Made by a program: the position numbers and the translations under genes | Origin: Candidatus Mycobacterium methanotrophicum | GTDB taxonomy: Bacteria; Actinomycetota; Actinomycetes; Mycobacteriales; Mycobacteriaceae | Reading direction: 5' to 3' | Length of the DNA stretch: 64,000 nt | Assembly (NCBI RefSeq): GCF_023515995.1 | Contig: NZ_CP097320.1 | Span: 2,976,001 to 3,040,000, forward strand | Shown here: in pieces, positions 20,135 through 31,707 of the stretch | How positions within the stretch are numbered: position 1 is the first letter of the stretch | Layout of the letters: each line of letters opens with the position of its first letter | Notes under the pieces: model-generated | What the model was told of the DNA's origin: nothing | Databases searched by the model: none | The model's input: only the letters and a program-made list of their open reading frames with translations

Positions 20135-21312
20135 TGCACCTGCGACGGTGGTAGAACAGTCAGGTTGACACCGGTGTCGGCGTCGAAAACGGCGAGTTTG
20201 GCGGTGTCGAAGGCTAATTCGAGTGGCTTTGCTTTGGCCGCTCTCGACGCGGCGGGCACCCTGGCCACGAACTCGTGCTTTTCTCCCGCGAATTCGCCGT
20301 CGAGCTCGCAGAGCTGGTCGGACTGGACAACGCAATCCTCGGTGGTGAAGTAGACGTATTTGTCGGCACCCAGCGACTCGACCATGTCCGCCTTTACCTC
20401 GAAGGTCAGTGCGCTGATGCGCTGGTAGCCGTCGATCAAGGCGGCATCGTGCAAATGCTCCGGGCGCACGCCGACGATGACCTTGTCCGGCGTGGGATGC
20501 TGCGCGAGCGCGTCATGGACCGGTTGGGTGAGCGTCACCTCGCCGAATGACAGGGTCACGCCGGTGGGGGTCAACGTGCCGGGAAAGAAGTTCATCGCCG
20601 GCGAGCCGATGAAGCCGGCGACGAACAGGTTGGCGGGCCGCTCGTAAAGCTCGTCGGGCGTACCGATCTGCTGCGCAACCCCGCCGCGCATCACCACCAC
20701 CCGGTCGCCGAGTGTCATGGCCTCGGTTTGGTCGTGGGTCACGTAGACGGTCGTGATGCCCAGCCGTCGCTGCAGGCGAGCGATCTCGCCACGCATCTGC
20801 ACCCGCAACTTGGCGTCGAGGTTCGACAGCGGCTCGTCCATCAGGAAAGCCTTGGGGTGGCGCACGATTGCCCTACCCATCGCTACCCGCTGCCGCTGGC
20901 CGCCGGACAACTGCGAAGGCTTGCGCTCGAGAACGTCAGTCAAGTCCAAGATTCGAGCGGTATCCTCGACCTTGCTCGCGATCTCCGCTTTCTTCATCTT
21001 CGCCAGGGTTAGCGGAAAGGCGATATTCTGTCGCACGGTCATATGCGGGTAGAGCGCATACGATTGGAACACCATTGCGATATCGCGATCTTTTGGCGCC
21101 TTCTCGTTCATCAGCTCGCCGTCGATGCGCAATTCCCCCGACGAGATATCCTCCAGTCCGGCAATCATATTCAGCGTCGTCGACTTTCCACAGCCTGACG
21201 GCCCGACCAGAATGATGAACTCACCTTCGGCGATCGTGATGGACAGATCCCTCACCGCAATCGCGCCGTCCGGGTAACTCTTGGTCACGCGAGCCAACAC
21301 AATCTCGGCCAT
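20131..21312 (-). CDS. sugC: Trehalose ABC importer, ATPase subunit
   Basis: 393 residues of the MalK/UgpC type. Walker A GPSGCGKST (about 38-46), signature LSGGQRQRVAMGRAI, Walker B FLMDEPLSNLD and the switch His in VYVTHDQTEAM are all intact. The C-terminal 150 residues form the regulatory OB-type domain. It powers uptake of trehalose freed during mycolate transfer. The gene follows sugB by four bases and overlaps the Sufu-domain gene. Confidence 0.97.
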   Translation of the reverse strand: MAEIVLARVTKSYPDGAIAVRDLSITIAEGEFIILVGPSGCGKSTTLNMIAGLEDISSGELRIDGELMNEKAPKDRDIAMVFQSYALYPHMTVRQNIAFPLTLAKMKKAEIASKVEDTARILDLTDVLERKPSQLSGGQRQRVAMGRAIVRHPKAFLMDEPLSNLDAKLRVQMRGEIARLQRRLGITTVYVTHDQTEAMTLGDRVVVMRGGVAQQIGTPDELYERPANLFVAGFIGSPAMNFFPGTLTPTGVTLSFGEVTLTQPVHDALAQHPTPDKVIVGVRPEHLHDAALIDGYQRISALTFEVKADMVESLGADKYVYFTTEDCVVQSDQLCELDGEFAGEKHEFVARVPAASRAAKAKPLELAFDTAKLAVFDADTGVNLTVLPPSQVQ

Positions 21313-21316
21313 CGAG

Positions 21317-22153
21317 CTATCCCTTCACCGCGCCAGAAGTCAACCCAGCGACTATCCGTCGTTGGAAGACTAGAACAAAAACGATAATCGGGACCGTGAT
21401 CACCATTGCACCGGCCGCGATCGATCCGGTTGGCTCCTCGAATTGCGAACTGCCGGTGAAGTTCGCGATAGCCACCGGCGCAGTGATCGCAGCCTTGGTG
21501 GCCGTCAACGACAAGGCCAGTAACAGATCGTTCCAGGCCAAGATGAATACCAAAATCGCGGCGGTCACGATTCCCGGTGCAGCCAGCGGGGCGATCACCT
21601 TCCGGAATGCCTGTGCCGGCGTGGCGCCATCCATTTTGGCCGCCTTCTCCAGATCCCATGGGATCTCCCGGAAGAACGCCGACAACGTGTAGATCGCCAG
21701 CGGCAATGCGAATGCGATGTAGGGAATGATCAGCCCGAGCCAGGTGTCGAACAGCCCGATCCGCCGCTCGATATCGAACAACGGGGTGACCAAGGAGATC
21801 GCCGGGAACATCGAAATCAACAGCACGGCAGCGATCAACAACCGCTTGCCGGGAAAAGTCAACCGCGCCACCGCGTATGCCGCCATCGCGCCTACTGTCA
21901 CCGCGATCGTCGTGGTGAGCACCCCGATTCCCAAGGAATTGATCAGGGCCGAGCTGAAGAAATCGCCTCGGAAGATCCCGCGGTAGTTGTCGAAGGTCAC
22001 CGACGACGGAATCAGCTTGCCGTCCTTGACCGTTGACGTTGGCTTGAGCGACAGGGACAGAATCCACAGCACCGGTGACAACGCATACGCCAGCACCACG
22101 GTATCGATGAGCAGCCAAGCCGTCGCCCGCCGCACCACCACCCGCTCGGTCAC
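21317..22153 (-). CDS. sugB: Trehalose ABC importer, permease SugB
   Basis: 278 residues starting GTG at 22153, three bases after the sugA stop. Six membrane helices are expected. The EAA loop for ATPase docking reads [18 protein letters not shown] (near residue 170). MalG/carbohydrate permease 2 family. It forms the channel together with SugA. Confidence 0.95.
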   Translation of the reverse strand: MTERVVVRRATAWLLIDTVVLAYALSPVLWILSLSLKPTSTVKDGKLIPSSVTFDNYRGIFRGDFFSSALINSLGIGVLTTTIAVTVGAMAAYAVARLTFPGKRLLIAAVLLISMFPAISLVTPLFDIERRIGLFDTWLGLIIPYIAFALPLAIYTLSAFFREIPWDLEKAAKMDGATPAQAFRKVIAPLAAPGIVTAAILVFILAWNDLLLALSLTATKAAITAPVAIANFTGSSQFEEPTGSIAAGAMVITVPIIVFVLVFQRRIVAGLTSGAVKG

Positions 22154-22156
22154 CGC

Positions 22157-24555
<2,399 letters not shown>

Positions 24556-24571
24556 TCACCCGGCCGTCGAG

Positions 24572-25096
24572 TCAGATCGCCAACTTGGCCAGCAGATCAC
24601 GGGCCCGCTCCGCGTTTTGCGGGTCGCAGAGCACGTCATATCGGCCCGCGACCAACTGCAGCGTCGAACTGAAATCCCGGGTACCGCGCGCCATCGCATA
24701 CGGGACCGCGGATGTGATCAGGCCGAAGAACAGCCCGGCGATCAAACCGGTCATCAACGCAGCCCACAGGTTGGGGCTGAAGAACCCCAACACCAGGCCG
24801 ATGAAAAGACCCAGCCAGGCGCCGCTGAGCACACCGCCGCCGACCACCTTCGGCCAGGTCAGCCGCCCGGTGACCCGTTCGACCTGCATCAGGTCGACAC
24901 CGACGATCGTCACCTGCTGCACGGGGAACTGCTGCTCGGACAAGTAGTCGACGGCACGCTGGGCTTCCGCGTAGGTCGGGTACGAGCCGACCGGCCAGCC
25001 TTTCGGCGGCGTCGGCAATCCGGGGGCACGCCGGCTCGCGGCCGGGGTACCAGGTGCGGCACCGGGAACCTGCCCGGGCTGGAAGGGACTGGCCAT
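24572..25096 (-). CDS. Rv1234-like membrane stress protein
   Basis: 174 residues, close to the H37Rv length. A Pro/Ala-rich start is followed by a general-stress-protein 17M type domain (VGSYPTYAEAQRAVDYLSEQQFPVQQV) and two Gly-rich membrane helices (about 85-105 and 110-130). The C-terminus is cytoplasmic in style. Function is unknown. It lies 103 bases before lpqY in the same direction and may share its promoter. Confidence 0.85.
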   Translation of the reverse strand: MASPFQPGQVPGAAPGTPAASRRAPGLPTPPKGWPVGSYPTYAEAQRAVDYLSEQQFPVQQVTIVGVDLMQVERVTGRLTWPKVVGGGVLSGAWLGLFIGLVLGFFSPNLWAALMTGLIAGLFFGLITSAVPYAMARGTRDFSSTLQLVAGRYDVLCDPQNAERARDLLAKLAI

Positions 25097-25214
25097 AGCG
25101 CCATTGTGCTCTGCCCGGCCGATTGAGCATCGGCTCGGTTACGCCCAGCGCCCCGGCGGGTCGACAACCAGCTCAAACGCGGCGCCATGCGGCGGTCAGG
25201 CTAGGTTGAACACC

Positions 25215-25958
25215 ATGACCGGTCAGGGCGGCAACTTCGGCGAGGAAGCCCGCGACGAAGCAAAGCAGCCTCCGCAGAGGCCGCAGGCGCGCCCATTCGG
25301 ACAAGACTTCATCCCGCCCGCATACGCAGGACAACCGCCTGTCCCGCCCGAGCCGAACGCTCCGCGCTATCCGCCGCAGTCGGGGCCAGTGCCGCCCTGG
25401 GAGCCGCCGCCCACTAACTATCCGCTGCCAAGCCAGCCGCTGCCAAGCCAGCCGCCGCCAAGCCAGCCGCCGCCAAGCCAGCCGCCGCCAGGCCACCCGC
25501 CGCGAAGCGGTTACGCTCCGCCCGGATATCCCGACCCTGGGCCGTACGGCGGTCCCTCATATCCGCCGCCCCCGCCGCAATACCGCCCCGGCTATCCGCC
25601 GCCGGGCTACGGCGGTGGTGGATACGGCGGCCCCCCAGGGTATCCCCATCCCTACGACCCGTATCAGCCCTACCGGGATCGTTCGCACGAGACCAATGGG
25701 TTGGCCATCGCTTCCCTGGTCACCTCGATCGCCGGTGGCCTGCTCGGGATTCCACTGAGCGTTGCCTTCATCGGGATACTGTTTCCGATCGTCGGTGCGG
25801 TACTTGGGGCAGCCGCGCTCAGCCAGATCAAGCGAACAGGCCAGCAGGGTCGCGGACTCGCCATCGCCGGGATCGCGGTCGGCGCGACTGCGGCGTTGCT
25901 GCTGGTGTTACTCGTGATCGCGGTCATGGCGGCGGCGCGCTCGCCGTCCTCAACCTGA
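25215..25958 (+). CDS. Proline-rich membrane protein, DUF4190 type (Rv1233c-like)
   Basis: 247 residues. The first 150 are a Pro/Gly/Tyr-rich disordered tail with five tandem pentapeptides (PSQPL/P) coded by a 15-bp DNA repeat. The C-terminal 80 residues hold two membrane helices (ASLVTSIAGGLLGIPLSVAF and the LLLVLLVIAVMAA end). Start ATG at 25215. The gene converges with the CitE-like gene and overlaps its stop by nine bases. The role is not known. Confidence 0.8.
   Translation: MTGQGGNFGEEARDEAKQPPQRPQARPFGQDFIPPAYAGQPPVPPEPNAPRYPPQSGPVPPWEPPPTNYPLPSQPLPSQPPPSQPPPSQPPPGHPPRSGYAPPGYPDPGPYGGPSYPPPPPQYRPGYPPPGYGGGGYGGPPGYPHPYDPYQPYRDRSHETNGLAIASLVTSIAGGLLGIPLSVAFIGILFPIVGAVLGAAALSQIKRTGQQGRGLAIAGIAVGATAALLLVLLVIAVMAAARSPSST
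25422..25496 (+). repeat. 15-bp tandem repeat, five units, coding
   Basis: Five units close to CCGCYGCCAAGCCAG encode P-L/P-P-S-Q steps in the Rv1233c-like protein. The last unit is diverged. The repeat stays in frame, so copy-number change would lengthen or shorten the disordered tail without breaking the gene. Confidence 0.85.
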
Positions 25959-26927
25959 TCCGCTCGGCGGAACAAACGGGCCGGACCGACGCTGCATTCC
26001 CGCCGCACGCCCTTTAGCGGCGACTACCAAGGCCATCTTGCGGCTGGCTTCGTCGATCATCTCGTCGCCGAGCATCACCGCTCCCCGGGCACCACCCGCG
26101 GCGGAGGTGTGCCATTCGTAGGCCTCCACAATCAACTCCGCATGGTCGTACTCTTCTTGGCGCGGACTGAAGATCTCGTTGCCGGCCGCGACCTGGTCGG
26201 GATGCAATACCCACTTACCGTCATAGCCCAGGGCCGCCGACCGGCCCGCGACCCGCCGAAACGCCGCAACGTCACGCACTTTCAGATAGGGACCGTCGAC
26301 AGCGGCAATGCCGTGCGCACGAGCGGCCACCAGGATGGTCATCAGGGCGTGGTGGTAAGCGTCGCCGACGTCGTAGCCCTCGGGCTGTTCGCCGACGACC
26401 AGCGTGCGCATGTTGAGGCTGGCCATCAAGTCGGCCGGGCCGAGCACCAGAGCCTGCACCCGCGGTTCGGCCGCGATCGCGCCCACGTTCATCAGACCGC
26501 GCGCGTCTTCGATCTGCGCGTCGATGCCGATTCCTCCGACTGGAAGCCCGTGCACCGCCTCCAACTGGGTCAGCAGCAGGTCGAGCGCCTGAACGTGGGA
26601 GACATCGGAGACTTTAGGCAGCACAACAACATCGAGCTTGGCGTCGGGCGTAGCACCGACGGCGGAAACCACCTCGATGATGTCGGCGTGCGTCCACGGT
26701 GTGGTCCAGCCGTTGACCCGAACGCCGCGCAACTGCCCGGCCCAGCCGGGCCCGGCGAGTGCAGCGGCCGCCCGGGTGCGGGCCGCCGCCTTGGCGTCCG
26801 GCGCGACGGCATCCTCAAGATCGAGAAAGACCTCGTCGGCGGGAAGGCTTTTGCCCTTGTCAATCATCTTCAGGCTGCTCCCCGGTACCGATAGGCAAGT
26901 ACGGCGGGATCTATAGATGGTGGTCAC
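25950..26927 (-). CDS. CitE-like CoA-ester lyase (HpcH/HpaI family)
   Basis: 325 residues. It opens RSRRTCLSVPGSSLKMIDKG, then EVFLDLEDAVAP carries the acidic metal and catalytic residues, RVNGWTTPWTHADI holds the substrate Arg, and GIDAQIEDARG supplies a metal ligand. KWVLHPDQVAAGNEIF near residue 245 is typical of L-malyl-CoA/beta-methylmalyl-CoA and citramalyl-CoA lyases. It should cleave a 3-hydroxyacyl-CoA ester to acetyl- or propionyl-CoA and an oxoacid; the exact substrate is open. I do not recall this gene between Rv1232c and Rv1233c in H37Rv. Confidence 0.85.
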   Translation of the reverse strand: MTTIYRSRRTCLSVPGSSLKMIDKGKSLPADEVFLDLEDAVAPDAKAAARTRAAAALAGPGWAGQLRGVRVNGWTTPWTHADIIEVVSAVGATPDAKLDVVVLPKVSDVSHVQALDLLLTQLEAVHGLPVGGIGIDAQIEDARGLMNVGAIAAEPRVQALVLGPADLMASLNMRTLVVGEQPEGYDVGDAYHHALMTILVAARAHGIAAVDGPYLKVRDVAAFRRVAGRSAALGYDGKWVLHPDQVAAGNEIFSPRQEEYDHAELIVEAYEWHTSAAGGARGAVMLGDEMIDEASRKMALVVAAKGRAAGMQRRSGPFVPPSGSG

Positions 26928-26961
26928 GTTTCACTCACCGCTCTTGAATACCCTGTGCATC

Positions 26962-28257
26962 ATGGCCTCGATCAACAGGGTGTATGCCGCCCGGCTGGCG
27001 CGAATGCTGGTGCTGGGCCCGATGGGTGAGTCCCTCGGCAAGGTCCGCGACGTCGTTGTCAGCATCAGCGTCGTCCGTCAGCAACCTCGAGTCCTTGGGC
27101 TGGTTGTCGAAATGCTCGCGCGCCGAAGGATATTCGTGCCGATTCTGCGGGTCGCCGCGATCGAGCCCGACGCGGTGACACTCAACACCGCCAGCGTGTC
27201 GCTGAGCCGGTTCGAGCAACGGCCCGGCGAAGTACTGGTGTTGGGACAAATCATCGACACCAAGGTGCGGGTCGATGACCCGGAATTACCGGAGCTCGCC
27301 GACACCGAGGTCATCGTCACCGACCTGGGTTTGGAGCGGACCCGGACCCGCGACTGGATGGTCACGCGGGTCGCGGTGCGGGTTCCCAGACGGTTTGGCC
27401 GGCGCAACAATGCTCACATTGTCGGCTGGCGCAACGTGCAAGGACTGACGCCTTCGTTGCTGGCGATGCCGGGGCAGGGTGTGGCGCAGCTGCTGCATCA
27501 GTTCGAAAACTGGCGGCCGACGGACGTGGCCGACGCCGTGCGTGAGCTGCCACCGAAACGGCGCTACGAGGTCGCCAGCGCGCTGGATAACAACCGGCTG
27601 GCCGACATCTTGCAGGAGCTCTCTGAGCAAGAACAGGCGCAGGTGTTGACGCAGCTGGGCGATGAACGCGCCGCCGACGTGCTCGAGCAAATGGAGCCCG
27701 ATGATGCCGCCGACTTGCTCGGCACGATGACTCCGACCCAGGCCGAGGGATTGTTGCGCCAGATGGATCCAGAGGAGTCCGACCCGGTGCGACGGCTACT
27801 GAAACACTCTCCCGACACCGCGGGCGGTTTGATGACGTCGCGACCAGTGGTCATAACTCCGGACACCTCGGTTGCCGAGGCGCTGGCCCGGGTCCGCGAT
27901 GCCGACCTGACAGTGGCGCTGGCGTCGCTGGCGTTGGTGGTCCGTCCACCTACCGCCACCCCGACCGGTCATTACCTGGGCTGTGTGCACCTGCAGCGGC
28001 TGTTGCGCGAGCCGCCGGCCATGCTGGTCGGCGGGATCGTCGACGCGGATCTGCCCGTCCTGACAGCGGAAACTCCGCTGCCGGTGCTGACCCGCTATTT
28101 CGCGGCCTACAACCTGGTGTGCGCCCCGGTGGTCGACGGACAACGCCACCTGTTGGGCGCGGTGACGGTCGATGACGTGCTCGACCATCTGCTACCGCAC
28201 GACTGGCGAGCGAACAACGAAGAGCTCTCACTGGATGCGGCGACCGGAGCGTCGTGA
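26962..28257 (+). CDS. MgtE N-domain/CBS protein without a membrane domain (Rv1232c-like)
   Basis: 431 residues from ATG 26962. A PRC-barrel-like N-terminal part (GPMGESLGKVRDVVVSISV) is followed by an MgtE N-terminal helical domain (about 175-290, LPPKRRYEVASALDNNRLADILQ) and a CBS pair (about 295-415). The transmembrane part of true MgtE channels is absent. It may sense Mg2+ or nucleotides for another protein. The stop overlaps the next gene start (GTGA), so the two are probably coupled. Confidence 0.88.
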   Translation: MASINRVYAARLARMLVLGPMGESLGKVRDVVVSISVVRQQPRVLGLVVEMLARRRIFVPILRVAAIEPDAVTLNTASVSLSRFEQRPGEVLVLGQIIDTKVRVDDPELPELADTEVIVTDLGLERTRTRDWMVTRVAVRVPRRFGRRNNAHIVGWRNVQGLTPSLLAMPGQGVAQLLHQFENWRPTDVADAVRELPPKRRYEVASALDNNRLADILQELSEQEQAQVLTQLGDERAADVLEQMEPDDAADLLGTMTPTQAEGLLRQMDPEESDPVRRLLKHSPDTAGGLMTSRPVVITPDTSVAEALARVRDADLTVALASLALVVRPPTATPTGHYLGCVHLQRLLREPPAMLVGGIVDADLPVLTAETPLPVLTRYFAAYNLVCAPVVDGQRHLLGAVTVDDVLDHLLPHDWRANNEELSLDAATGAS

Positions 28258-28757
28258 ACAAGTCGGCGCCGCGGTCGCGGCTGTACACGCCGCGCACCTC
28301 ACGGGTTGCCGCCCCGCGAGTGGACTCCGAAGCCGTCGGCCAGTTCACCGAATCGATTGCCCGCTTCTTCGGCACGGGCAGTTACCTGCTGATTCAGACC
28401 GTCGCGGTGCTGGTCTGGATCGTGCTCAACGTCTCCGCGGTCAGCCTGCGTTGGGATCCTTATCCGTTCATCCTGCTCAACCTGGCGTTCTCCACCCAGG
28501 CTGCCTACGCGGCGCCGCTGATCTTGCTGGCCCAAAACCGCCAAGAGAACCGGGACCGGGTTGCGCTCGAAGAGGACCGTCGCCGAGACCAGGAGATGAA
28601 GGCCGACACCGAGTTTCTGGCTCGCGAGCTGGCCGCGCTGCGGCTGGCGATCGGCGACGTCGCAAAGACGCGCGATCATCTGCGCCGCGAACTGCAAGAG
28701 CTGCGGGATCTGCTGGAGGGCCGGACAACCCCGGACAACCGAAGTGCCCGCGCCTAG
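28254..28757 (+). CDS. DUF1003 membrane protein (Rv1231c-like)
   Basis: 167 residues, GTG start overlapping the upstream stop by four bases. Two membrane helices (about 45-65 and 72-92, separated by LRWDPYPFILLN) are followed by a charged coiled coil (about 98-155). This is the DUF1003 pattern. Tight coupling to the MgtE-N/CBS gene suggests the two act together at the membrane, perhaps in divalent-cation handling; that role is inference. Confidence 0.88.
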   Translation: MNKSAPRSRLYTPRTSRVAAPRVDSEAVGQFTESIARFFGTGSYLLIQTVAVLVWIVLNVSAVSLRWDPYPFILLNLAFSTQAAYAAPLILLAQNRQENRDRVALEEDRRRDQEMKADTEFLARELAALRLAIGDVAKTRDHLRRELQELRDLLEGRTTPDNRSARA

Positions 28758-28938
28758 CGGTGACGGGTCGGATGCGCGCACCGCGAAGTCCGCTTAACAA
28801 CGCGCCCGAGCGGAATGCGATTTGCGCGGGACGAATCTTGAAAAAAATACGTTCCCTATTTGACCTCGCGTAACCCCGCATAGTCGCTGGACACAGACTC
28901 TGCGATTGTGGCCTTTGCGAGCAAAGAGTTTATGTATG

Positions 28939-28952
28939 GTGACTTTGGTCAC
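28939..28952. promoter_or_regulatory. CRP-type cAMP receptor protein site
   Basis: GTGACTTTGGTCAC fits the GTGA-N6-TCAC core of CRP/Rv3676 sites. It lies about 57 bases upstream of the GTG of the lytic transglycosylase gene, in a 252-base gap. No strong -35/-10 pair is certain, so activation or repression cannot be decided. Confidence 0.55.
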
Positions 28953-29009
28953 GAAACCCAAAGTGGTTTCACAAGTGCCTAATAGGGCTCGAATACTGAG
29001 GACGGTCGA

Positions 29010-30404
29010 GTGCGCATCGGGGGTGGCCTAGCTCTTGCCACGATGCGGCTGCGGAGAATTCGCATGCCGCGGACCCCGAAAATGCCTGCTACGCTCGGCG
29101 CCGGTCTCGCCACCGTGCGGCACTCGACGGTTCGCGCCGCCCGTGCCACGAAAATCCCCGCCGCCGTCGATGCCGTGGTCGCTGCGGTGCGGCAGCGGCT
29201 GACCCCCGCCGCCCAGAGCCCGGCATTTGGCGTTGCGATGATCGCCTGCCTGATCTTCGCCGGAGTCATGGGCGCGGCTGCCCCGCCCTTCCCCGGGCTG
29301 CACTCGACGCCGCGCGACGCCGCCATTATCGCGGTGGCCCCCGCGTCCAGCGACCCGTCCGGCCCACTGGTGATCGCCGTCCAACGTCCGAAAATCGGCT
29401 TTCACATCGCGGCGGGTCCCACGATGTCGGCTCCCCCGCCAGCGGGAGTGGTGAATACACTTGGCGCACTGGGCATTCCAGCCATGGCACTATCCGCCTA
29501 CCGCAACGCCGAACGGCTGATGGCCGGAATTGACCCTGGTTGCGGCATCAGCTGGAACCTGCTGGCCGGTATCGGGCGCATCGAATCGATGCACGCCAAC
29601 GGCGGCGCCACCGACATGCACGGCACCGCCGTCCGGCCCATCTACGGCCCCACGCTGGATGGCACACTGCCCGGCAACGAGGTCGTCATCCAGGGCAACA
29701 CGGGCGGACGCATCACCTACGCGCGTGCGGTAGGCCCGATGCAGTTCTTGCCGGGCACGTGGGCCCGCTATGCTTCCGACGGCGACGGCGACGGCGTGGC
29801 CGATCCGCAGAACTTGTACGACGCGACGCTGGGCGCGGCTCGATACCTGTGCAGCGGTGGGCTGAACCTGCGCGACCAGTCACAGGTGCTGGCCTCGATC
29901 CTGCGCTACAACAATTCCATGCCGTATGCCCAGAACGTGCTGGGCTGGGCTGCGGCGTACGCCACCGGCGTGGTCCCCGTCGACCTGCCGCCGCTCACCG
30001 GCCCGCCACCACCGCTCGGCGATGCGCATCTAGAAAACCCCGAGGGCCTCGGGCCGAACCTGCCGTTGAACATGCACGGCCTACCGTCCACGGATCCGCT
30101 GGCGCAGATGCCGTTGATCGACCTCAGCGGGACCAGTGCCAGTGCCCCCAACCAGCCATCGATATGGCCGTGGCAGCGGACCACCGCTCTTCGACCGTCA
30201 TGCACGGTGATCTGCATCGGCCAAGACACGGAAATGCCGCCGCAGTTCTCGTTGAACACGCCACCACCTGCCGCTCCGGCACCTGCGCCGGGCCTGCCAC
30301 CCGTTCCGCCTCCAGCGGTTCCGCCGGTGCTACCGCCGCAAGGCCTGCAGCCGGCACCACCTGCTGCCGTCGCACCTCCGCAAGCGCCGGCTGCCGGCAA
30401 CTGA
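29010..30404 (+). CDS. Secreted or anchored lytic transglycosylase (MltB/SLT_2 type, Rv1230c-like)
   Basis: 464 residues from a GTG. An N-terminal basic region is followed by one membrane helix (FGVAMIACLIFAGVMGAA, about 73-91). The catalytic domain spans about 170-320: SWNLLAGIGRIESMH holds the expected Glu, and AVGPMQFLPGTWARYASDG and LASILRYNNS are family motifs. The last 70 residues are Pro/Ala-rich. It should cut peptidoglycan glycan strands outside the membrane. A CRP-type site lies upstream. Activity is inferred from the fold family. Confidence 0.85.
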   Translation: MRIGGGLALATMRLRRIRMPRTPKMPATLGAGLATVRHSTVRAARATKIPAAVDAVVAAVRQRLTPAAQSPAFGVAMIACLIFAGVMGAAAPPFPGLHSTPRDAAIIAVAPASSDPSGPLVIAVQRPKIGFHIAAGPTMSAPPPAGVVNTLGALGIPAMALSAYRNAERLMAGIDPGCGISWNLLAGIGRIESMHANGGATDMHGTAVRPIYGPTLDGTLPGNEVVIQGNTGGRITYARAVGPMQFLPGTWARYASDGDGDGVADPQNLYDATLGAARYLCSGGLNLRDQSQVLASILRYNNSMPYAQNVLGWAAAYATGVVPVDLPPLTGPPPPLGDAHLENPEGLGPNLPLNMHGLPSTDPLAQMPLIDLSGTSASAPNQPSIWPWQRTTALRPSCTVICIGQDTEMPPQFSLNTPPPAAPAPAPGLPPVPPPAVPPVLPPQGLQPAPPAAVAPPQAPAAGN

Positions 30405-30482
30405 CCCCCGACTTGAGCCGATGGTCCGGCTCCTCAACGGGCCGTCCCGGCCCGCATCGTCGCCGAACTACACTCGGCGGTG

Positions 30483-31631
30483 ATGTCCGAAACAACTGCC
30501 GTCGCCGGCGTTCGCGCCGCACTGGCCAAGGTGATCGATCCTGAACTGCGGCGTCCCATCACCGAGCTCGGGATGGTCAAAAGTATCGAGGTAAGCCCCG
30601 ACGGTGACGTGCACGTCGAGATCTACCTGACCACCGCGGCATGCCCGAAGAAGACCGAAATCGCCGACCGCGTCGGGCAGGCTGTGGCCGACGTCCCGGG
30701 CACCGGCACGGTGAAGGTCAGCCTGGACGTGATGAACGACGAGCAGCGCACCGAACTGCGAAAGCAGTTGCGCGGCTCAGGATCGGGGCCCGGTATCGAG
30801 CCCGTCATCCCGTTCGCGCAGCCGGGATCACTGACTCGGGTGTACGCGGTCGCGTCCGGCAAGGGTGGCGTGGGCAAGTCGACGGTGACGGTCAACCTGG
30901 CGGCGGCGATGGCCGCGCACGGCGTGTCGGTCGGAGTGCTCGACGCCGACATCCACGGTCACTCGATCCCGCGGATGATGGGGACCACCGACCGGCCCAC
31001 TCAGGTCGAGTCGATGATCCTGCCGCCGATTGCGCATGAGGTGAAGGTGATCTCGATCGCCCAGTTCACCCAGGGCAATACGCCGGTGGTGTGGCGCGGC
31101 CCAATGCTGCACCGGGCTTTGCAGCAGTTTCTGGCCGACGTGTATTGGGGCGATCTGGATGTGCTGCTGCTCGACCTACCGCCGGGCACCGGCGACATCG
31201 CCATTTCGGTGGCCCAGCTGATCCCGAACGCGGAGATCCTGGTGGTGACCACGCCACAGCACGCCGCAGCGGAGGTGGCCGAACGTGCGGGCAGCATCGC
31301 GCTGCAGACACGACAGCGCATCGTCGGGGTAGTGGAGAACATGTCCTGGCTTGCCCTGCCGGATGGCTCGCAGCTGCGGGTGTTCGGCGAGGGTGGTGGC
31401 CGGCAGGTCGCCGAGCGGCTATCGCGTGCCGTCGGCGCCGACGTGCCGCTGCTCGGCCAGATCCCGTTGGATCCCGCGCTGGTCGCCGCCGGCGATGCCG
31501 GGCTGCCGATCGTGCTCAGCGCTCCAGACTCACCGGCGGGCAAGGAACTGCGCAGCGTCGCCGACAACCTCTGGTCGCGACGCCGCGGCTTGGCCGGGAT
31601 GTCGCTGGGATTAGACCCGACGAAGCACTGA
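30483..31631 (+). CDS. mrp: Mrp/ApbC-type iron-sulfur carrier ATPase
   Basis: 382 residues from ATG 30483; a GTG three bases upstream is also possible. Residues 5-80 are a DUF59/MIP18 domain (VIDPELRRPITELGMVKS). The P-loop ATPase follows with the deviant Walker A SGKGGVGKST (about 122-131). I do not see the CxxC pair of some homologs in the C-terminal part. It should bind and pass Fe-S clusters to target enzymes. Convergent with tatB, with an inverted repeat between them. Confidence 0.93.
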   Translation: MSETTAVAGVRAALAKVIDPELRRPITELGMVKSIEVSPDGDVHVEIYLTTAACPKKTEIADRVGQAVADVPGTGTVKVSLDVMNDEQRTELRKQLRGSGSGPGIEPVIPFAQPGSLTRVYAVASGKGGVGKSTVTVNLAAAMAAHGVSVGVLDADIHGHSIPRMMGTTDRPTQVESMILPPIAHEVKVISIAQFTQGNTPVVWRGPMLHRALQQFLADVYWGDLDVLLLDLPPGTGDIAISVAQLIPNAEILVVTTPQHAAAEVAERAGSIALQTRQRIVGVVENMSWLALPDGSQLRVFGEGGGRQVAERLSRAVGADVPLLGQIPLDPALVAAGDAGLPIVLSAPDSPAGKELRSVADNLWSRRRGLAGMSLGLDPTKH

Positions 31632-31638
31632 CTCCTGG

Positions 31639-31696
31639 CGAGCAGACGCAGAATCGCACGTCGCGTGCCCCCCGCGTGCGATTCCGCGTCTGCTCG
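31639..31696. repeat. 22-bp-arm inverted repeat between mrp and tatB (copy A)
   Basis: Arms 31639-31660 and 31675-31696 pair over 22 positions with one mismatch, around a 14-base loop. The core GCGAGCAGACGC...GCGTCTGCTCG recurs at 38.8 kb and 49.8 kb. Between convergent genes it could serve as a bidirectional terminator; there is no U tract. Confidence 0.8.
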
Positions 31697-31707
31697 GCAT
31701 CCTGAGC

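Noticed and set aside
25422..25496. Possible CRISPR-like repeat
   Set aside because: Units are contiguous with no spacers and code for Pro-rich pentapeptides.
28840..29009. c-di-AMP (ydaO-type) riboswitch upstream of the transglycosylase gene
   Set aside because: I looked because such switches precede rpf/nlpC-like genes, but could not find the conserved core.
29010..30404. Rpf (resuscitation factor) assignment
   Set aside because: The domain has the Glu and GPMQFLPGTW motif of MltB/SLT_2 enzymes and not the short Rpf domain.
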